Below, piece after piece: positions 1 to 8,085 of a stretch of DNA of 47,109 bases (the stretch's first letter is position 1; each line of letters starts with the position of its first letter). The stretch is from CAYLYM01 sp964387645 (GTDB taxonomy: Bacteria > Calditrichota > Calditrichia > RBG-13-44-9): assembly GCA_964387645.1 (NCBI GenBank), contig CAYLYM010000015.1, positions 1-47,109 of the forward strand. Reading direction: 5' to 3'. A model generated the notes under the pieces. That model searched no databases. It was not told the DNA's origin and saw nothing but the letters and a program-made list of their open reading frames with translations. The translations under genes were made by a program, and so were the position numbers.

Positions 1-66
1 ATATTTCAGGATCTTCGAAATACCTGGGCTAAAGCATTTAAGTTAAACAAAACGTATGAGAAATAA
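1..66 (+). CDS. fliS: Flagellar chaperone FliS, C-terminal end only (partial)
   Basis: An open frame enters from the left edge and ends at TAA 64-66, giving 21 residues that include DLRNTWAKAF. FliS proteins commonly end in a helix of the form LRDTWxEA, and fliS usually lies beside fliD, so I read this as the end of FliS, the export chaperone that binds flagellin in the cytoplasm. The stop codon shares its last base with the fliD start (TAATG), which implies translational coupling. The assignment rests on a very short piece and on gene order. Confidence 0.6.
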   Translation: MFQDLRNTWAKAFKLNKTYEK

Positions 67-1484
67 TGATTTCTTCAATTGGAACAAATAATATCGAATT
101 GCTTCTAGAAAGTTATAGAACACTGGAAGAACGTCCGATTAAAAGATTAGAACAACAACGTGATTCTATTGACAAACGAGTTTCTCTCTTTTCTACTCTT
201 AAAAGTAAACTGAGAAAACTTGAATCTTTAGCCAAAGAACTCTCCTATACTGATAGTACTTCCATATTTGCCTCCAAAAAAGCTACTGTCAGTGATACAT
301 CTTATCTTTCTGTTACTACAGATTCAACGGCGGTAACTACAACACATACAATTAGCATTTCACAATTAGCTAAAGCAGATCAAATTGTTAGTAATCAGTA
401 CACCCTATCGGATACTTCAATATATACATCTCTTGGTGCGGGCACACAGACTTTTCAGGTAACCGTGAATGGACAATCTTACCAGATTAGTATTGAAATA
501 CAAGATAATGATGATAACGAAGCTATTTTAAATAAAATCGTGACAGCAGTCAATAACACTGATGATATTGCGATCAGCGCTTCGGTTATAAAAGATACTG
601 AAACAACCGGACGATTGGTTTTTATTTCAAGCGAAACCGGGTCAACATACAAAATGAGTTTATCCGATGTCACCGGTTCGTTGTTAAGCACAATTGGAAT
701 GGATGATTCTACCGAGATGAACGGAACTTCTGGTGGATATGTTTATACGAGCTCCGAACTCGATTCCATAATTACTGTGGATGGGATCACCATAACGCGA
801 AGCTCAAATATCATCGAGGATGCCATTGAAGGGGTTACTCTGACTCTAAAAAAGACACACCAATCGGGGGAAGTTCCTGTAACATTGAATATAACCAATA
901 ATGTTGAAAATATTAAAAGCAAAATACAGGAATTTATTGACGCTTATAATGATGTTATCAGTTTTATCAACACAAATACCAAAGTTGATTCAACAACATA
1001 TAAACGGTCAGCTTTAAGTGGAGATTTTGCTATTACTAACTTAAAGCTCCAGTTAAGAAATCTTATATCCGAACCTGTAACTGGCCTTACCAGTGGCGAT
1101 CCTAACATTTTAGCTACCATAGGAATTACTACAGACCGAGAAGGTAAGCTAAGCATTTCTGACTCCGATACATTAGAAGATTATTTGGAATCTAATTTAG
1201 ATAAAGTTGCTGCTCTGTTTAATTCTACAGACGGAATATCTTCTCGTTTGGTGTCGTTTTTAGATGACTACACAGATGGCGAAGGTATTATTGAGAAACG
1301 AAAAGATGTTCTTCAAAGTCAAATTCAATTTATCAATAATCGTATTTCAAGTTTAGAAAAAACGGTCGATCGTAAAATTGAGTATTACCGGCAGCAATTT
1401 TCTCGGTTACAGGCTGCTTATGCATCATTATCAGCTCAGTTTGGATATATGGGGAATATAATCCAATCAGGGTTTATCCAATAG
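66..1484 (+). CDS. fliD: Flagellar filament cap protein FliD (HAP2)
   Basis: FliD forms the cap at the distal end of the growing filament and helps flagellin subunits fold into place; it is exported through the flagellar type III apparatus. The 472 residues have the family layout: an N-terminal helical segment (about 1-60, with the ERPIKRLEQQRDSIDKR stretch), a Ser/Thr-rich central beta domain (about 70-300), and a C-terminal helical region with IEKRKDVLQSQIQFINNRISSLE and a final GYMGNIIQSGFIQ. Length is normal for the family. It overlaps the preceding stop by one base, has no strong ribosome binding site of its own, and is probably translated by coupling. First complete gene of the late fliS-fliD-flaG-fliT-flgM group. 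Confidence 0.95.
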   Translation: MISSIGTNNIELLLESYRTLEERPIKRLEQQRDSIDKRVSLFSTLKSKLRKLESLAKELSYTDSTSIFASKKATVSDTSYLSVTTDSTAVTTTHTISISQLAKADQIVSNQYTLSDTSIYTSLGAGTQTFQVTVNGQSYQISIEIQDNDDNEAILNKIVTAVNNTDDIAISASVIKDTETTGRLVFISSETGSTYKMSLSDVTGSLLSTIGMDDSTEMNGTSGGYVYTSSELDSIITVDGITITRSSNIIEDAIEGVTLTLKKTHQSGEVPVTLNITNNVENIKSKIQEFIDAYNDVISFINTNTKVDSTTYKRSALSGDFAITNLKLQLRNLISEPVTGLTSGDPNILATIGITTDREGKLSISDSDTLEDYLESNLDKVAALFNSTDGISSRLVSFLDDYTDGEGIIEKRKDVLQSQIQFINNRISSLEKTVDRKIEYYRQQFSRLQAAYASLSAQFGYMGNIIQSGFIQ

Positions 1485-1503
1485 AAAGGAGGGGTGATTA
1501 AAC

Positions 1504-1896
1504 ATGGATGTTTTTTCAATAAAAAAAAGCGGAAATGAGCATTTGAATTCAAAGTTGCTCTCATTTCCGTCTTCACAGGGAAGTGAAAAGAATAATGAAA
1601 CATCTAAGAACAGCAAAAAGTTAATGGTGAAACAGAACATTCATCAAAAAGCTGAATATCCCAAAATGCTGGAAATTGCTCAAAAGGTTCGCCAGAAACT
1701 CCAAAGCATAAATGTCAATATTCAGTTTGAGATTAATAAGGAATTAGGGCGTATTATTATTAAGGTCCTGGACCCTGTCACAGGAGAAGTGATTAGGAAA
1801 ATTCCACCGGAAATGTATATGCGGTCTGTACAAGTAATCAATGAAATGAAAGATGACTTATTGTTTGAAGGCATTGAAATAGATGTAAAATTTTAA
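1504..1896 (+). CDS. flaG: FlaG family flagellar protein
   Basis: This 130-residue protein has a disordered, Ser/Lys/Asn-rich N-terminal half and a compact C-terminal FlaG domain (about 55-130). The domain is recognisable by FEINKELGRIIIKVLDPVTG followed by EVIRKIPPE, the family signature. FlaG proteins affect filament length in several species, but their mechanism is poorly defined. A strong ribosome binding site (AAAGGAGGGG, about 1485-1494) precedes the ATG, and the gene lies 19 bases after fliD. Confidence 0.9.
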   Translation: MDVFSIKKSGNEHLNSKLLSFPSSQGSEKNNETSKNSKKLMVKQNIHQKAEYPKMLEIAQKVRQKLQSINVNIQFEINKELGRIIIKVLDPVTGEVIRKIPPEMYMRSVQVINEMKDDLLFEGIEIDVKF

Positions 1897-1914
1897 ATTT
1901 TAACTGGAAAAAGA

Positions 1915-2316
1915 ATGACAATTCAACAACTATTGCAAAAGATAGAAAACACTTTACAAGATATTCACATTTTATCGGAAGAAGGATTTCGTTGTATACA
2001 GAACGACCAATTGGATAATTTTTTTCAAATTTTAGAAAAACGTGAAAAAAAACTAAATAAACTAGAAGACTTACGTAAAACAATAAGTCAATTAGCCCCA
2101 AAACAACTGACTATGGATGAGAAAGAAAATATAAATAACCAGATAAAGGACAAAATTAAAAATATAACTAAAGTTGACCAAAAAATCTTCGATATTATTG
2201 AATGTAGAAGAAAAGAAATTTCTGAAAAATCCCGGCTGGCGAAGCAGGGACAGCATTTTTTAAAGAACTTTAAGACTATAATAAATTTTAAAAAAAGGGT
2301 TTATCAAACGATCTAA
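1915..2316 (+). CDS. fliT: FliT-like flagellar export chaperone
   Basis: The 133-residue protein is almost wholly helical and charged, without signal peptide or membrane segment. The stretch with LDNFFQILEKREKKLNKLEDL resembles the FliT/FlgN type of chaperone, where a Leu-x-Lys-Arg core in a long helix is common. FliT binds the FliD cap protein in the cytoplasm and delivers it to the export gate. Position two genes after fliD supports FliT rather than FlgN. The ribosome binding site is weak (GGAAAAAG). Family-level sequence similarity is low, so function is inferred mostly from context. Confidence 0.65.
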   Translation: MTIQQLLQKIENTLQDIHILSEEGFRCIQNDQLDNFFQILEKREKKLNKLEDLRKTISQLAPKQLTMDEKENINNQIKDKIKNITKVDQKIFDIIECRRKEISEKSRLAKQGQHFLKNFKTIINFKKRVYQTI

Positions 2317-2333
2317 CAGGGATGGTGTCCAGA

Positions 2334-2630
2334 ATGAAGATTAATGAAATTAATCATTTAAATTATGTATTGAATGTTAAGAAATCCATGAAAGTTAAGA
2401 AGATTGATCAGGAACGTTCGGCTGATAGGGCTGAAATTTCAGAAGAAGCCAAAGCTCTTTCCCAATCATCAAACTTTCTTACACCTGAAAGAATTGCAGA
2501 AATAAAGACACGAATTAATGAAAATTTCTATGACAAGGACGAAGTACTGAAAACGGTTGCTGAGCGGATTTTACGATCACATAATTTTCAGGAGCTAATA
2601 CGAGGCAATCGATTAGATAAAAACTTTTAG
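2334..2630 (+). CDS. flgM: Anti-sigma-28 factor FlgM
   Basis: FlgM binds sigma-28 (FliA) and holds it inactive until the hook is finished, when FlgM is exported and late genes switch on. The 98-residue product shows the usual pattern: a basic N-terminal tail starting MKINEINHLN, the DRAEISEEAKALSQ segment typical of the family, and a C-terminal sigma-binding helix pair with ERIAEIKTRINENFYDKD. An in-frame ATG at 2322 would add four residues, but the ATG at 2334 gives the canonical MKIN start and has GGTG six bases upstream. Last gene of the operon; its target FliA is encoded at 16545-17300 on the other strand. Confidence 0.85.
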   Translation: MKINEINHLNYVLNVKKSMKVKKIDQERSADRAEISEEAKALSQSSNFLTPERIAEIKTRINENFYDKDEVLKTVAERILRSHNFQELIRGNRLDKNF

Positions 2631-2638
2631 GCACTCCA

Positions 2639-2686
2639 TGCGCAGGGATGAAATATTTCATCCCTGCGCATAAAAGACTCTTTTTC
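2639..2686 (+). terminator. Rho-independent terminator after flgM
   Basis: A perfect 16-bp inverted repeat at 2639-2670 (TGCGCAGGGATGAAAT and its exact complement, no spacer) is followed by TAAAAGACTCTTTTT. It sits 9 bases after the flgM stop and separates the late flagellar operon from the HU gene. The T-run begins about 10 bases after the stem, which is a little far for an ideal terminator. Confidence 0.75.
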
Positions 2687-2787
2687 TAATTCACTTCGAT
2701 TTTTCTTCTTGACATTTTCATTGTATTTTTAGAAATTGTTACATCCAATAATTTTTATTTAAAAATCGTTTAACGTAGGAGGCCAAT

Positions 2788-3057
2788 ATGAACAGGAAAG
2801 AACTGGTAGATGCACTGTCATCTAAAACTGGGAAGAGTAAGAAAGACGCCAATGAATTTGTAGATGCATTTTTGGCAATAGTAACTGATGAATTGAAAAA
2901 TGGTGGTTCGGTGAATTTAGTAGGATTCGGTTCTTTCAAAGTTGTTGAGCGTCCCGCGCGTGAAGCTCGAAACCCCAGAACTGGAGAAAAAGTCAAAGTC
3001 CCTGCTCGAAAAGTTCCTGTATTCAAGGCTGGAAAAGGTCTTAGAGACCAATTTTGA
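2788..3057 (+). CDS. hup: HU family DNA-binding protein
   Basis: A small, basic nucleoid protein that bends and compacts DNA as a dimer. The 89 residues contain the whole HU/IHF fold: the N-terminal helices (MNRKELVDALSSKTG onward), the GFGSFKVVERPAREARNPRTG beta-arm region with the conserved RNPxTG at the arm tip, and the closing KAGKGLRDQF helix. Ribosome binding site AGGAGG at 2777-2782, five bases before the ATG. Monocistronic: it lies between two terminators. A TTGACA at 2709-2714 could be a -35 box, but no convincing -10 is seen at normal spacing. Confidence 0.95.
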   Translation: MNRKELVDALSSKTGKSKKDANEFVDAFLAIVTDELKNGGSVNLVGFGSFKVVERPAREARNPRTGEKVKVPARKVPVFKAGKGLRDQF

Positions 3058-3098
3058 TTTAGAGATTTTATCAGGATTTTTCTATTATTTCTGATTTT

Positions 3099-3137
3099 AT
3101 AAAAGCTGGCCAAGGTTATGAGCCAGCTTTTATTTTA
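3099..3137 (+). terminator. Rho-independent terminator after the HU gene
   Basis: Arms ATAAAAGCTGGC (3099-3110) and GCCAGCTTTTAT (3122-3133) enclose an 11-base loop, and the second arm runs into TTTTATTTTATT. Forty bases downstream of the HU stop. Confidence 0.85.
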
Positions 3138-3490
3138 TTGTAGCTTTTAAATATTCTTTTTACATTACAGCGGTATCTTTGGTGAAAGGTCCCTATGGCA
3201 CAGACAATTTCATATTCAGTATAAATAGAACAGTTGCAGGAGCCTTTTTCATGCAAAGCGCCTCTGTTTCCGTTTGTATCCTCCCAACAACAATAAAACA
3301 ATATAGAGATTTTTGCTTTTGTAAAAATAACCGAAATATTAGGACGTGCTATTATAATGGATACTACATTCAATACACTTGTCCTACAAGCATAGAAGGT
3401 TCTTTGAATAAGTATTTATTCTTTTCCTCTTTACCGATTCTATTTATGATGACTTTTTAAGTTATCCTTCAATTCTGAACTAAAATAAAC
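3138..3490. other. Intergenic stretch without a supported gene
   Basis: Short open frames exist on both strands across 3179-3460, but none has a ribosome binding site or a recognisable domain. The part from about 3168 to 3290 is clearly richer in GC than the rest, suggesting a remnant of once-coding DNA. On the minus strand one frame reads MKKAPATVLFILNMKLSVP, then a stop, then GPFTKDTAVM, which could be a decayed fragment. It directly follows the dead sodN gene, where a processing-peptidase gene (sodX) often sits, but I could not match it to that family. Confidence 0.4.
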
Positions 3491-3898
3491 TTAATGAAAT
3501 GCTTTTAGCAACTCTCTAAATTTTTCTACATTGACCAGATCGGTCTCTCATAGCGAATATCAGAATTTGATGCACCAGGACAAGTTTTTTCGTATATGTC
3601 TGGTATGCTTTAGACTTAATGGGATCAACTGGTTTCACCCGTTGGGTCAAAAAAAGGCGCTTACAATATCCTGAATTTATTGGGCATGCTCATCTTTATT
3701 ATTAATCCACCGCACCAATTGATTATAATTAACGGGATTTTGCTTAGATAACTTTATAATCTGCTTCATCGATTTTTCTATGGTAGTAATTTCCTTGGCG
3801 ATTATATTGAAACGTAACTGGTGGTTATAAATTCCACAGGGAATCTGACAGTGAGCCAATATCGACAGCATATAGAATAGAATACTAACCAATACCAT
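3491..3898 (-). pseudogene. sodN: Nickel superoxide dismutase, decayed (sodN)
   Basis: Nickel SOD converts superoxide to oxygen and peroxide using a Ni ion held by an N-terminal hook, HCxxPCxxY. Here an ATG at 3896-3898 opens a hydrophobic leader (MVLVSILFYMLSILA) followed exactly by HCQIPCGIY, the Ni-hook with all ligands. The frame continues through SMKQIIKL, NYNQLVRWINNKDEHAQ and then hits TAA at 3677-3679, where the family normally has a lysine. Reading on gives IQDIVSAFF, then a frameshift at a run of seven T (3649-3655); eight would restore AFFLTQRVKP. The next frame gives TQRVKPVDPIKSKAYQ and HQILIFAMRD, followed by a second shift near 3540 and DLVNVEKFRELLKAFH with a stop at 3491. Three separate lesions make this a pseudogene. 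The leader also lacks the usual N-terminal lysines, and no ribosome binding site is visible. Confidence 0.88.
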
Positions 3899-4498
3899 AA
3901 AAAATTATTATACTGTAATTCTTGGAAGGATACATGCTAATTTCTCTTTTTTTAATTTTATTTGAAGAGTTTCATCAACTTATCTTTAGTTTCCTGTTTA
4001 ATCTTTAAAATAATTTGTGAATAAAGTTATTCATCAATTACATAAGATATGTTGATTAATCTGGATTATTCACCCCATAGTTCATGGAAAAATAATATCA
4101 ATTCATTAAGACGATATTCGGTGATGATCAGATCTAGAGCATTTTTAATCAAAATAAAATCGATTCCATGTCCTCTGTGCCTCTGCGGTTTATCTTGACA
4201 AAGGATTACTATGTAATGAATAAATTAGTATAAAATATTCTGATTAAATATTTAAATAAAAAGTTTAGCTTTTTTCGAGAGTTAAATATTTGGGGCTGAA
4301 ATCAAATTAATTTTTGCTCATGGTTTGATAGCAACAAACATAAAAAAATAAATCCGGAACTGATCTTTTATTTTATTTCCAATATTTACATTAAATTTGA
4401 ATTAGATAAAAAAGTTCCATATCATTCAGCTACTCTCTATTTTTTCATTATAAAATAAATTATTAATTATGAAGACCTTCTTATAGTCAAGCACACAT
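3899..4498. other. AT-rich intergenic stretch
   Basis: No complete gene is seen. It contains a short dispersed-type repeat at 4171-4192 and, on the minus strand from about 4164 to 4066, an open frame ending KNALDLIITEYRLNELILF, then a short tail and a stop. That frame has no start of its own and may be the tail of a decayed gene. The rest is A/T-rich sequence with no motif I recognise. Confidence 0.5.
4171..4192. repeat. Dispersed intergenic repeat of the 'CCTCTGTGCCTCTGCGGTT' type
   Basis: The string TCCTCTGTGCCTCTGCGG with following TTTA stands out in GC content from its AT-rich surroundings. Closely similar short sequences are, from memory, scattered between genes in many unrelated bacterial genomes. 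Only one copy is in this window. Origin and function are not known to me. Confidence 0.5.
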
Positions 4499-4945
4499 TT
4501 AAAATAGTATCCAACAGACGATATGCACTACAATCAGCGCATAAATACCAGCGATAACATCATCTAACATAATTCCCAATCCTCCATGGATATTTTGTGA
4601 CCTATGAATTGGGAAAGGCTTCCAAATATCGAAGAATCTGAATAATACAAATGCAATGAAAAATAAACGCAAATCCTTTGGGAGAAATAACAAACTGATT
4701 CCCATCCCTACAATTTCATCAATAACAACTATAGATGGATCTTCGCCATGTTCATTTTCAACTTTCTCACTTGTGAATACACCTATCCAAAAGAATATAA
4801 ATAAAACGATGACTAATAAGACTTGTGATAATGGAGAAATAAGATATACTATTATTAGGGCCAAAAAACTACCGACTGTGCCCGGGGCAATTGGTGAAAA
4901 GCCTGTGCCCAAACCTGTAGCGATTAAATAGTACAATTTATTCAA
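4499..4945 (-). CDS. pgpA: Phosphatidylglycerophosphatase A
   Basis: PgpA removes the phosphate from phosphatidylglycerol phosphate to make phosphatidylglycerol, at the inner membrane. The 148-residue protein has about four hydrophobic segments and the family blocks GTGFSPIAPGTVGS near the N-terminus, DPSIVVIDEIVGM in the middle, and FRFFDIWKPFPI with GGLGIMLDDVIAG near the C-terminus; the acidic residues in these blocks are the expected metal ligands. Translation appears to start at TTG (4943-4945), with AGAAGGA eight bases upstream and no better in-frame ATG. It lies 42 bases after the 4988-6745 gene on the same strand and is probably cotranscribed with it. Confidence 0.93.
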   Translation of the reverse strand: MNKLYYLIATGLGTGFSPIAPGTVGSFLALIIVYLISPLSQVLLVIVLFIFFWIGVFTSEKVENEHGEDPSIVVIDEIVGMGISLLFLPKDLRLFFIAFVLFRFFDIWKPFPIHRSQNIHGGLGIMLDDVIAGIYALIVVHIVCWILF

Positions 4946-4987
4946 GGCTAAGTTCCTTCTAATTTTTTATGTTTATTGACGTTTTAT

Positions 4988-6745
4988 TTAGTCGAAAAAT
5001 GTCCAGTAAATCCCTATACGAAAAATTCTAAAAAATTCAGTATATCCCCGAACAAATTGGTAATCTTGTGAGAGACTATTTTCCCATACGAAAAATAATG
5101 TTGCTTTTTTTACATGAGCCAAGATTTTAAAGTCCAGAATATGAAAAGTGTTGTTTTTCCAATTAGCAAAGACATATTGGTTAACCAATGGAAAATAATC
5201 TAATTCCTGCCAGTTGCACACCAAATGATAAATAAGAAATCCATTCAATTTTAAAGCTTGATTGAACAAAGTAATCGGCAAATTGGCCTTTAGAATATTG
5301 TTAAATTGGGGAGCATAAACGTTTTTATAATTTTGATTAAAGGTTAATTCATTATGGATTGTTATAGGACCAAATCTACCTGACAACTGAGTAGTTACAC
5401 CAAAGTTTACAAAATGGGATTGAATAAAACTTGAAGAGGTTTTGGAGAAGTTCAAGGCGTTTCTATATCGATAATAAAAAGGTTCAATTGTAAATTTGAA
5501 CCTGCGAAATACTGGTCTTTTGAATAAAAGATTAACTCCCTGACGAATGGGAACTTTTGCATTAGATAAACTAGTGATTGAATCATCCTGCCAGAATAGA
5601 GCTGCCATTGCCAGGTTGCTCGGTTGATAGGTTAAACCCATTTGAATAACCTGGTCCTTAAAATTATTCCATCCTGTCTCTAAATATAAACCTGGCATAC
5701 TTCCCACTTTTTGTTGATAAGAATATTTAGAACCAACGCTTAACCAGAATTTTTTCCAATTGTGTTGTAATTGAATGTTAATATTTCCTTCGAACTGAGC
5801 ATCAGTTTTTAAATGGAGTGCCTGTCTTATGTGGTGTTGTACTCCTTCAAGAGATAGAGTAAGGTTTCCTGTTTGATACTTTTTAACAGAAGTCAAATTG
5901 AGTCCAAGAGAATACATTTCGACTTTTCTATGTTCTTTGTATAATTGAGTGTGATAACGATCTCCCCATATGTAAATATATGGTGTTAAAGAAATATTAA
6001 AGGTGCTATCTGGTTGAAACTTTGTTTTTATCCAGGTTAATTGACCAACCCGATGAACTCTCTGCGGAAAATCAAAGAAAGGATATTTCCCTAATCGGAA
6101 TTTATGTCGTAGCTGAAGATACCAGAAATCGAATGTCCAACGTGATGATAATTGATGATGGAGTTGAAAACGGTAAGTATTTACATGTACGGACGTGTAT
6201 TCAGGCGAGAATCCATCTCTTAGGAAATTATTGCCGCCTATACGAAAAAAACTACCGGGGCGATAAAATTCAGTTAATCCAGCATCTAAATACGATAAGC
6301 CAAAAACAAAATCTTGAGAAAAAACCACCCGGCTAACAGGTTTAGCAATTGGGCGGGGTTGTAGAGGCAGAAAACGATAAACCAGTCGGCCCAGATCTAT
6401 CTGGCGTCGATGAATAATTTCGATTGGAACAAGTTGATTATCCCAAAATCCCCACAATGGTTGGTAAATTTGGATACCCTGAAACTCATATTGTAAGAAA
6501 CCGGGGGGCATGCCCCTCCAGGCGGTTACGCTTTGCCGGCCTTTTTCGGCCAATGAAAGAGGTAAAAAATCACTCTGGTAAAATTGTTGTTCCTCGGCAG
6601 TAATTTCGGCAATCGTTGAAGTATCAGTTGCTGCAAACTGTTTCTCATTTGAAGCACTAACAACACTAGAAAAATAATAAAATACCAGTATAATAGAGAA
6701 AAAAATAACCTGCTGTATCAAAGCATACCTGTAATTTTCATTCAT
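4988..6745 (-). CDS. Predicted outer-membrane beta-barrel protein, TonB-plug-like N-terminus
   Basis: I do not recognise a named family. The 585 residues begin with a hydrophobic segment ending VVSASNEK, consistent with a signal peptide cut near residue 32. A stretch around residues 70-115 (SVTAWRGMPPGFLQYEFQGI, then LVPIEIIHRRQIDL) resembles the strand pattern of a TonB-dependent receptor plug, where a conserved RG is followed by a substrate-exposed loop, but it is much shorter than a real plug. From about residue 130 onward there are alternating aromatic/polar strands with frequent Tyr and Trp, ending FRIFRIGIYWTFFD, as in barrel proteins with an aromatic C-terminal strand. No clear ribosome binding site precedes the ATG. 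Pairing with pgpA suggests a cell-envelope role, but substrate and function are unknown. Confidence 0.7.
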   Translation of the reverse strand: MNENYRYALIQQVIFFSIILVFYYFSSVVSASNEKQFAATDTSTIAEITAEEQQFYQSDFLPLSLAEKGRQSVTAWRGMPPGFLQYEFQGIQIYQPLWGFWDNQLVPIEIIHRRQIDLGRLVYRFLPLQPRPIAKPVSRVVFSQDFVFGLSYLDAGLTEFYRPGSFFRIGGNNFLRDGFSPEYTSVHVNTYRFQLHHQLSSRWTFDFWYLQLRHKFRLGKYPFFDFPQRVHRVGQLTWIKTKFQPDSTFNISLTPYIYIWGDRYHTQLYKEHRKVEMYSLGLNLTSVKKYQTGNLTLSLEGVQHHIRQALHLKTDAQFEGNINIQLQHNWKKFWLSVGSKYSYQQKVGSMPGLYLETGWNNFKDQVIQMGLTYQPSNLAMAALFWQDDSITSLSNAKVPIRQGVNLLFKRPVFRRFKFTIEPFYYRYRNALNFSKTSSSFIQSHFVNFGVTTQLSGRFGPITIHNELTFNQNYKNVYAPQFNNILKANLPITLFNQALKLNGFLIYHLVCNWQELDYFPLVNQYVFANWKNNTFHILDFKILAHVKKATLFFVWENSLSQDYQFVRGYTEFFRIFRIGIYWTFFD

Positions 6746-6904
6746 AAATTAAAAAATATCAGCGATTACCAGGTGAATCAACAAATTGTTAAATTTTTGT
6801 CAAGATTAACATTCCCAATGATTTCGAAGGATACAATTATATTTAAATTAAAAATCAAAAAAGCCTGCATGCTCTCGGCCCAAAGGTTGGTAATTTTATT
6901 AAAT

Positions 6905-6938
6905 ACTGGTAGGCGGTTAATAAGCGCCTAATACCAGT
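6905..6938 (-). terminator. Hairpin downstream of the nitroreductase gene
   Basis: Arms ACTGGTAGGCG (6905-6915) and CGCCTAATACCAGT (6925-6938) pair with a three-base bulge. Read on the minus strand, the stem is followed by ATTTAATAAAATT, a weak U-rich tail. It lies 15 bases after the gene's stop, so it is a plausible terminator. Confidence 0.55.
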
Positions 6939-6952
6939 GAATGTATTCTTCT

Positions 6953-7483
6953 TTATTCAAGAACTGTTAAAATTTCCTCAACTTTTCTTCGCTGTGGAGC
7001 ATCTGGTTTTTCGGCTGGTTTTCCTACTGGAATCATGGCAACGGGCCGATATGCTTCAGGCAACTGGAGTACTTTTGACACAGCTTTTTCATTAAAGGCG
7101 CCGACCCAGCAGGTTCCATAATCCAAACTGGTGGCAGTTAGCAAAAGATTCTCAACTGCAGCAGCAGTGTCTTGATAAACATATAGTTCCCGACCGCGAG
7201 AGCCATATCGCATGGCCGAAACTTCAGGTATTGCACAAATGACAAAAACCATCGGGGCTTCTGCTAAAAATGTTTGACCATAAGCAGCAGCGACTAACCT
7301 ATTTTTTATTTCAGGATTCTTTACAACATAAAAATGCCATGGCTGTCGATTACCTGCTGAAGGTGCCCATCTCAATGCTTGTACTAACATTTCAAAATGT
7401 GCTTCAGGGATGGGATCAGGTAAAAATCGACGACATGAACGGCGCTTCATAACCGTTTGGTAAACTTCAGAGGTTCGTTCCAT
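6953..7483 (-). CDS. Nitroreductase family protein (FMN-dependent)
   Basis: Members use FMN and NAD(P)H to reduce nitro compounds, quinones or other substrates in the cytoplasm. The 176 residues cover the short form of the fold. Visible features are VMKRRSCRRF near residue 15 (FMN phosphate contacts), PSAGNRQPWHF at about 40-50 (isoalloxazine contacts), DTAAAVENLLLTATSLDYGTCWVGAF around 105-130, and the closing VAMIPVGKPAE. The start is supported by GAGGG three bases upstream. GC content is higher than in the surrounding DNA, perhaps reflecting selection or transfer. It stands alone, with its own terminator-like hairpin. Substrate cannot be predicted. Confidence 0.9.
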   Translation of the reverse strand: MERTSEVYQTVMKRRSCRRFLPDPIPEAHFEMLVQALRWAPSAGNRQPWHFYVVKNPEIKNRLVAAAYGQTFLAEAPMVFVICAIPEVSAMRYGSRGRELYVYQDTAAAVENLLLTATSLDYGTCWVGAFNEKAVSKVLQLPEAYRPVAMIPVGKPAEKPDAPQRRKVEEILTVLE

Positions 7484-8085
7484 TTTCCCTCAATCTTTTT
7501 CTTTAAATCTACAAAAAATTAAGAGCAAGGACAAAACATTGATTTATTTTAAAGCAAAATCCATAAGAAATTCTGTTTCCCGATATTTCGATTAAAATAA
7601 ATAGATTGGGGGGGTGAATTAATAGAAAAAAGTTTTCTAGATTTTTGTTTCAAACATAGCTCCCAATTCTTTGCATAAAGAATGTGCAATATTTTTAAAA
7701 TAATTACAAATTTTCCCACAGCGAAATAATATTAACACTATTGTAAAGTACACTCCATATTGTTCTTTGATTGTATTTTTTTAGTTATTTTTCATCTGAA
7801 AATTATTCATGCGAACATAACGTAGATCGATATTTCTATCGGTTTTGTATGGAAAGGTATTTTAGCAATATTTCTAATTTGAATTTTTTTTAGTCAAAAA
7901 AAGCAATCTTAATTATTTATTGAAAATAATATTTATTAAAACAGCATTTTCCTACTCAGGAAATGCTATTTCCAGTAAATGAGATGACTTGGAGATTTAC
8001 TAACCGAGATATTCCTTTAACAAAACGAAAAAGTAAGAGTATTAGACAAAAGGGAGAAAATATCTAATTAACTAATAGCCCTAAT
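7484..8085. other. AT-rich intergenic stretch
   Basis: No gene is supported on either strand. Apart from the hairpin at 7943-7967, described separately, I see only low-complexity A/T-rich sequence. Confidence 0.6.
7943..7967 (-). terminator. Possible terminator downstream of the small secreted protein gene
   Basis: AGCATTTTCCT (7943-7953) pairs with AGGAAATGCT (7958-7967) with one bulged base and a four-base loop. On the minus strand it is followed by GTTTTAATAAATATTATTTT. It is about 120 bases past the stop of the 8086-8442 gene, so the link is tentative. Confidence 0.4.

Noticed and set aside
2709..2742. Standard sigma-70 promoter for the HU gene from TTGACA at 2709
   Set aside because: No -10 box close to TATAAT occurs 16-18 bases downstream; a promoter is likely here, but I cannot define it.
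3179..3460. Plus-strand 93-codon open frame after the HU terminator
   Set aside because: No binding site, odd Cys/Tyr-rich composition, and an equally long frame on the other strand; neither looks like a real protein.
3138..3490. Decayed sodX (signal-peptidase-like maturation gene) after sodN
   Set aside because: Gene order would fit, but I could not align any frame with the S26 peptidase motifs convincingly.
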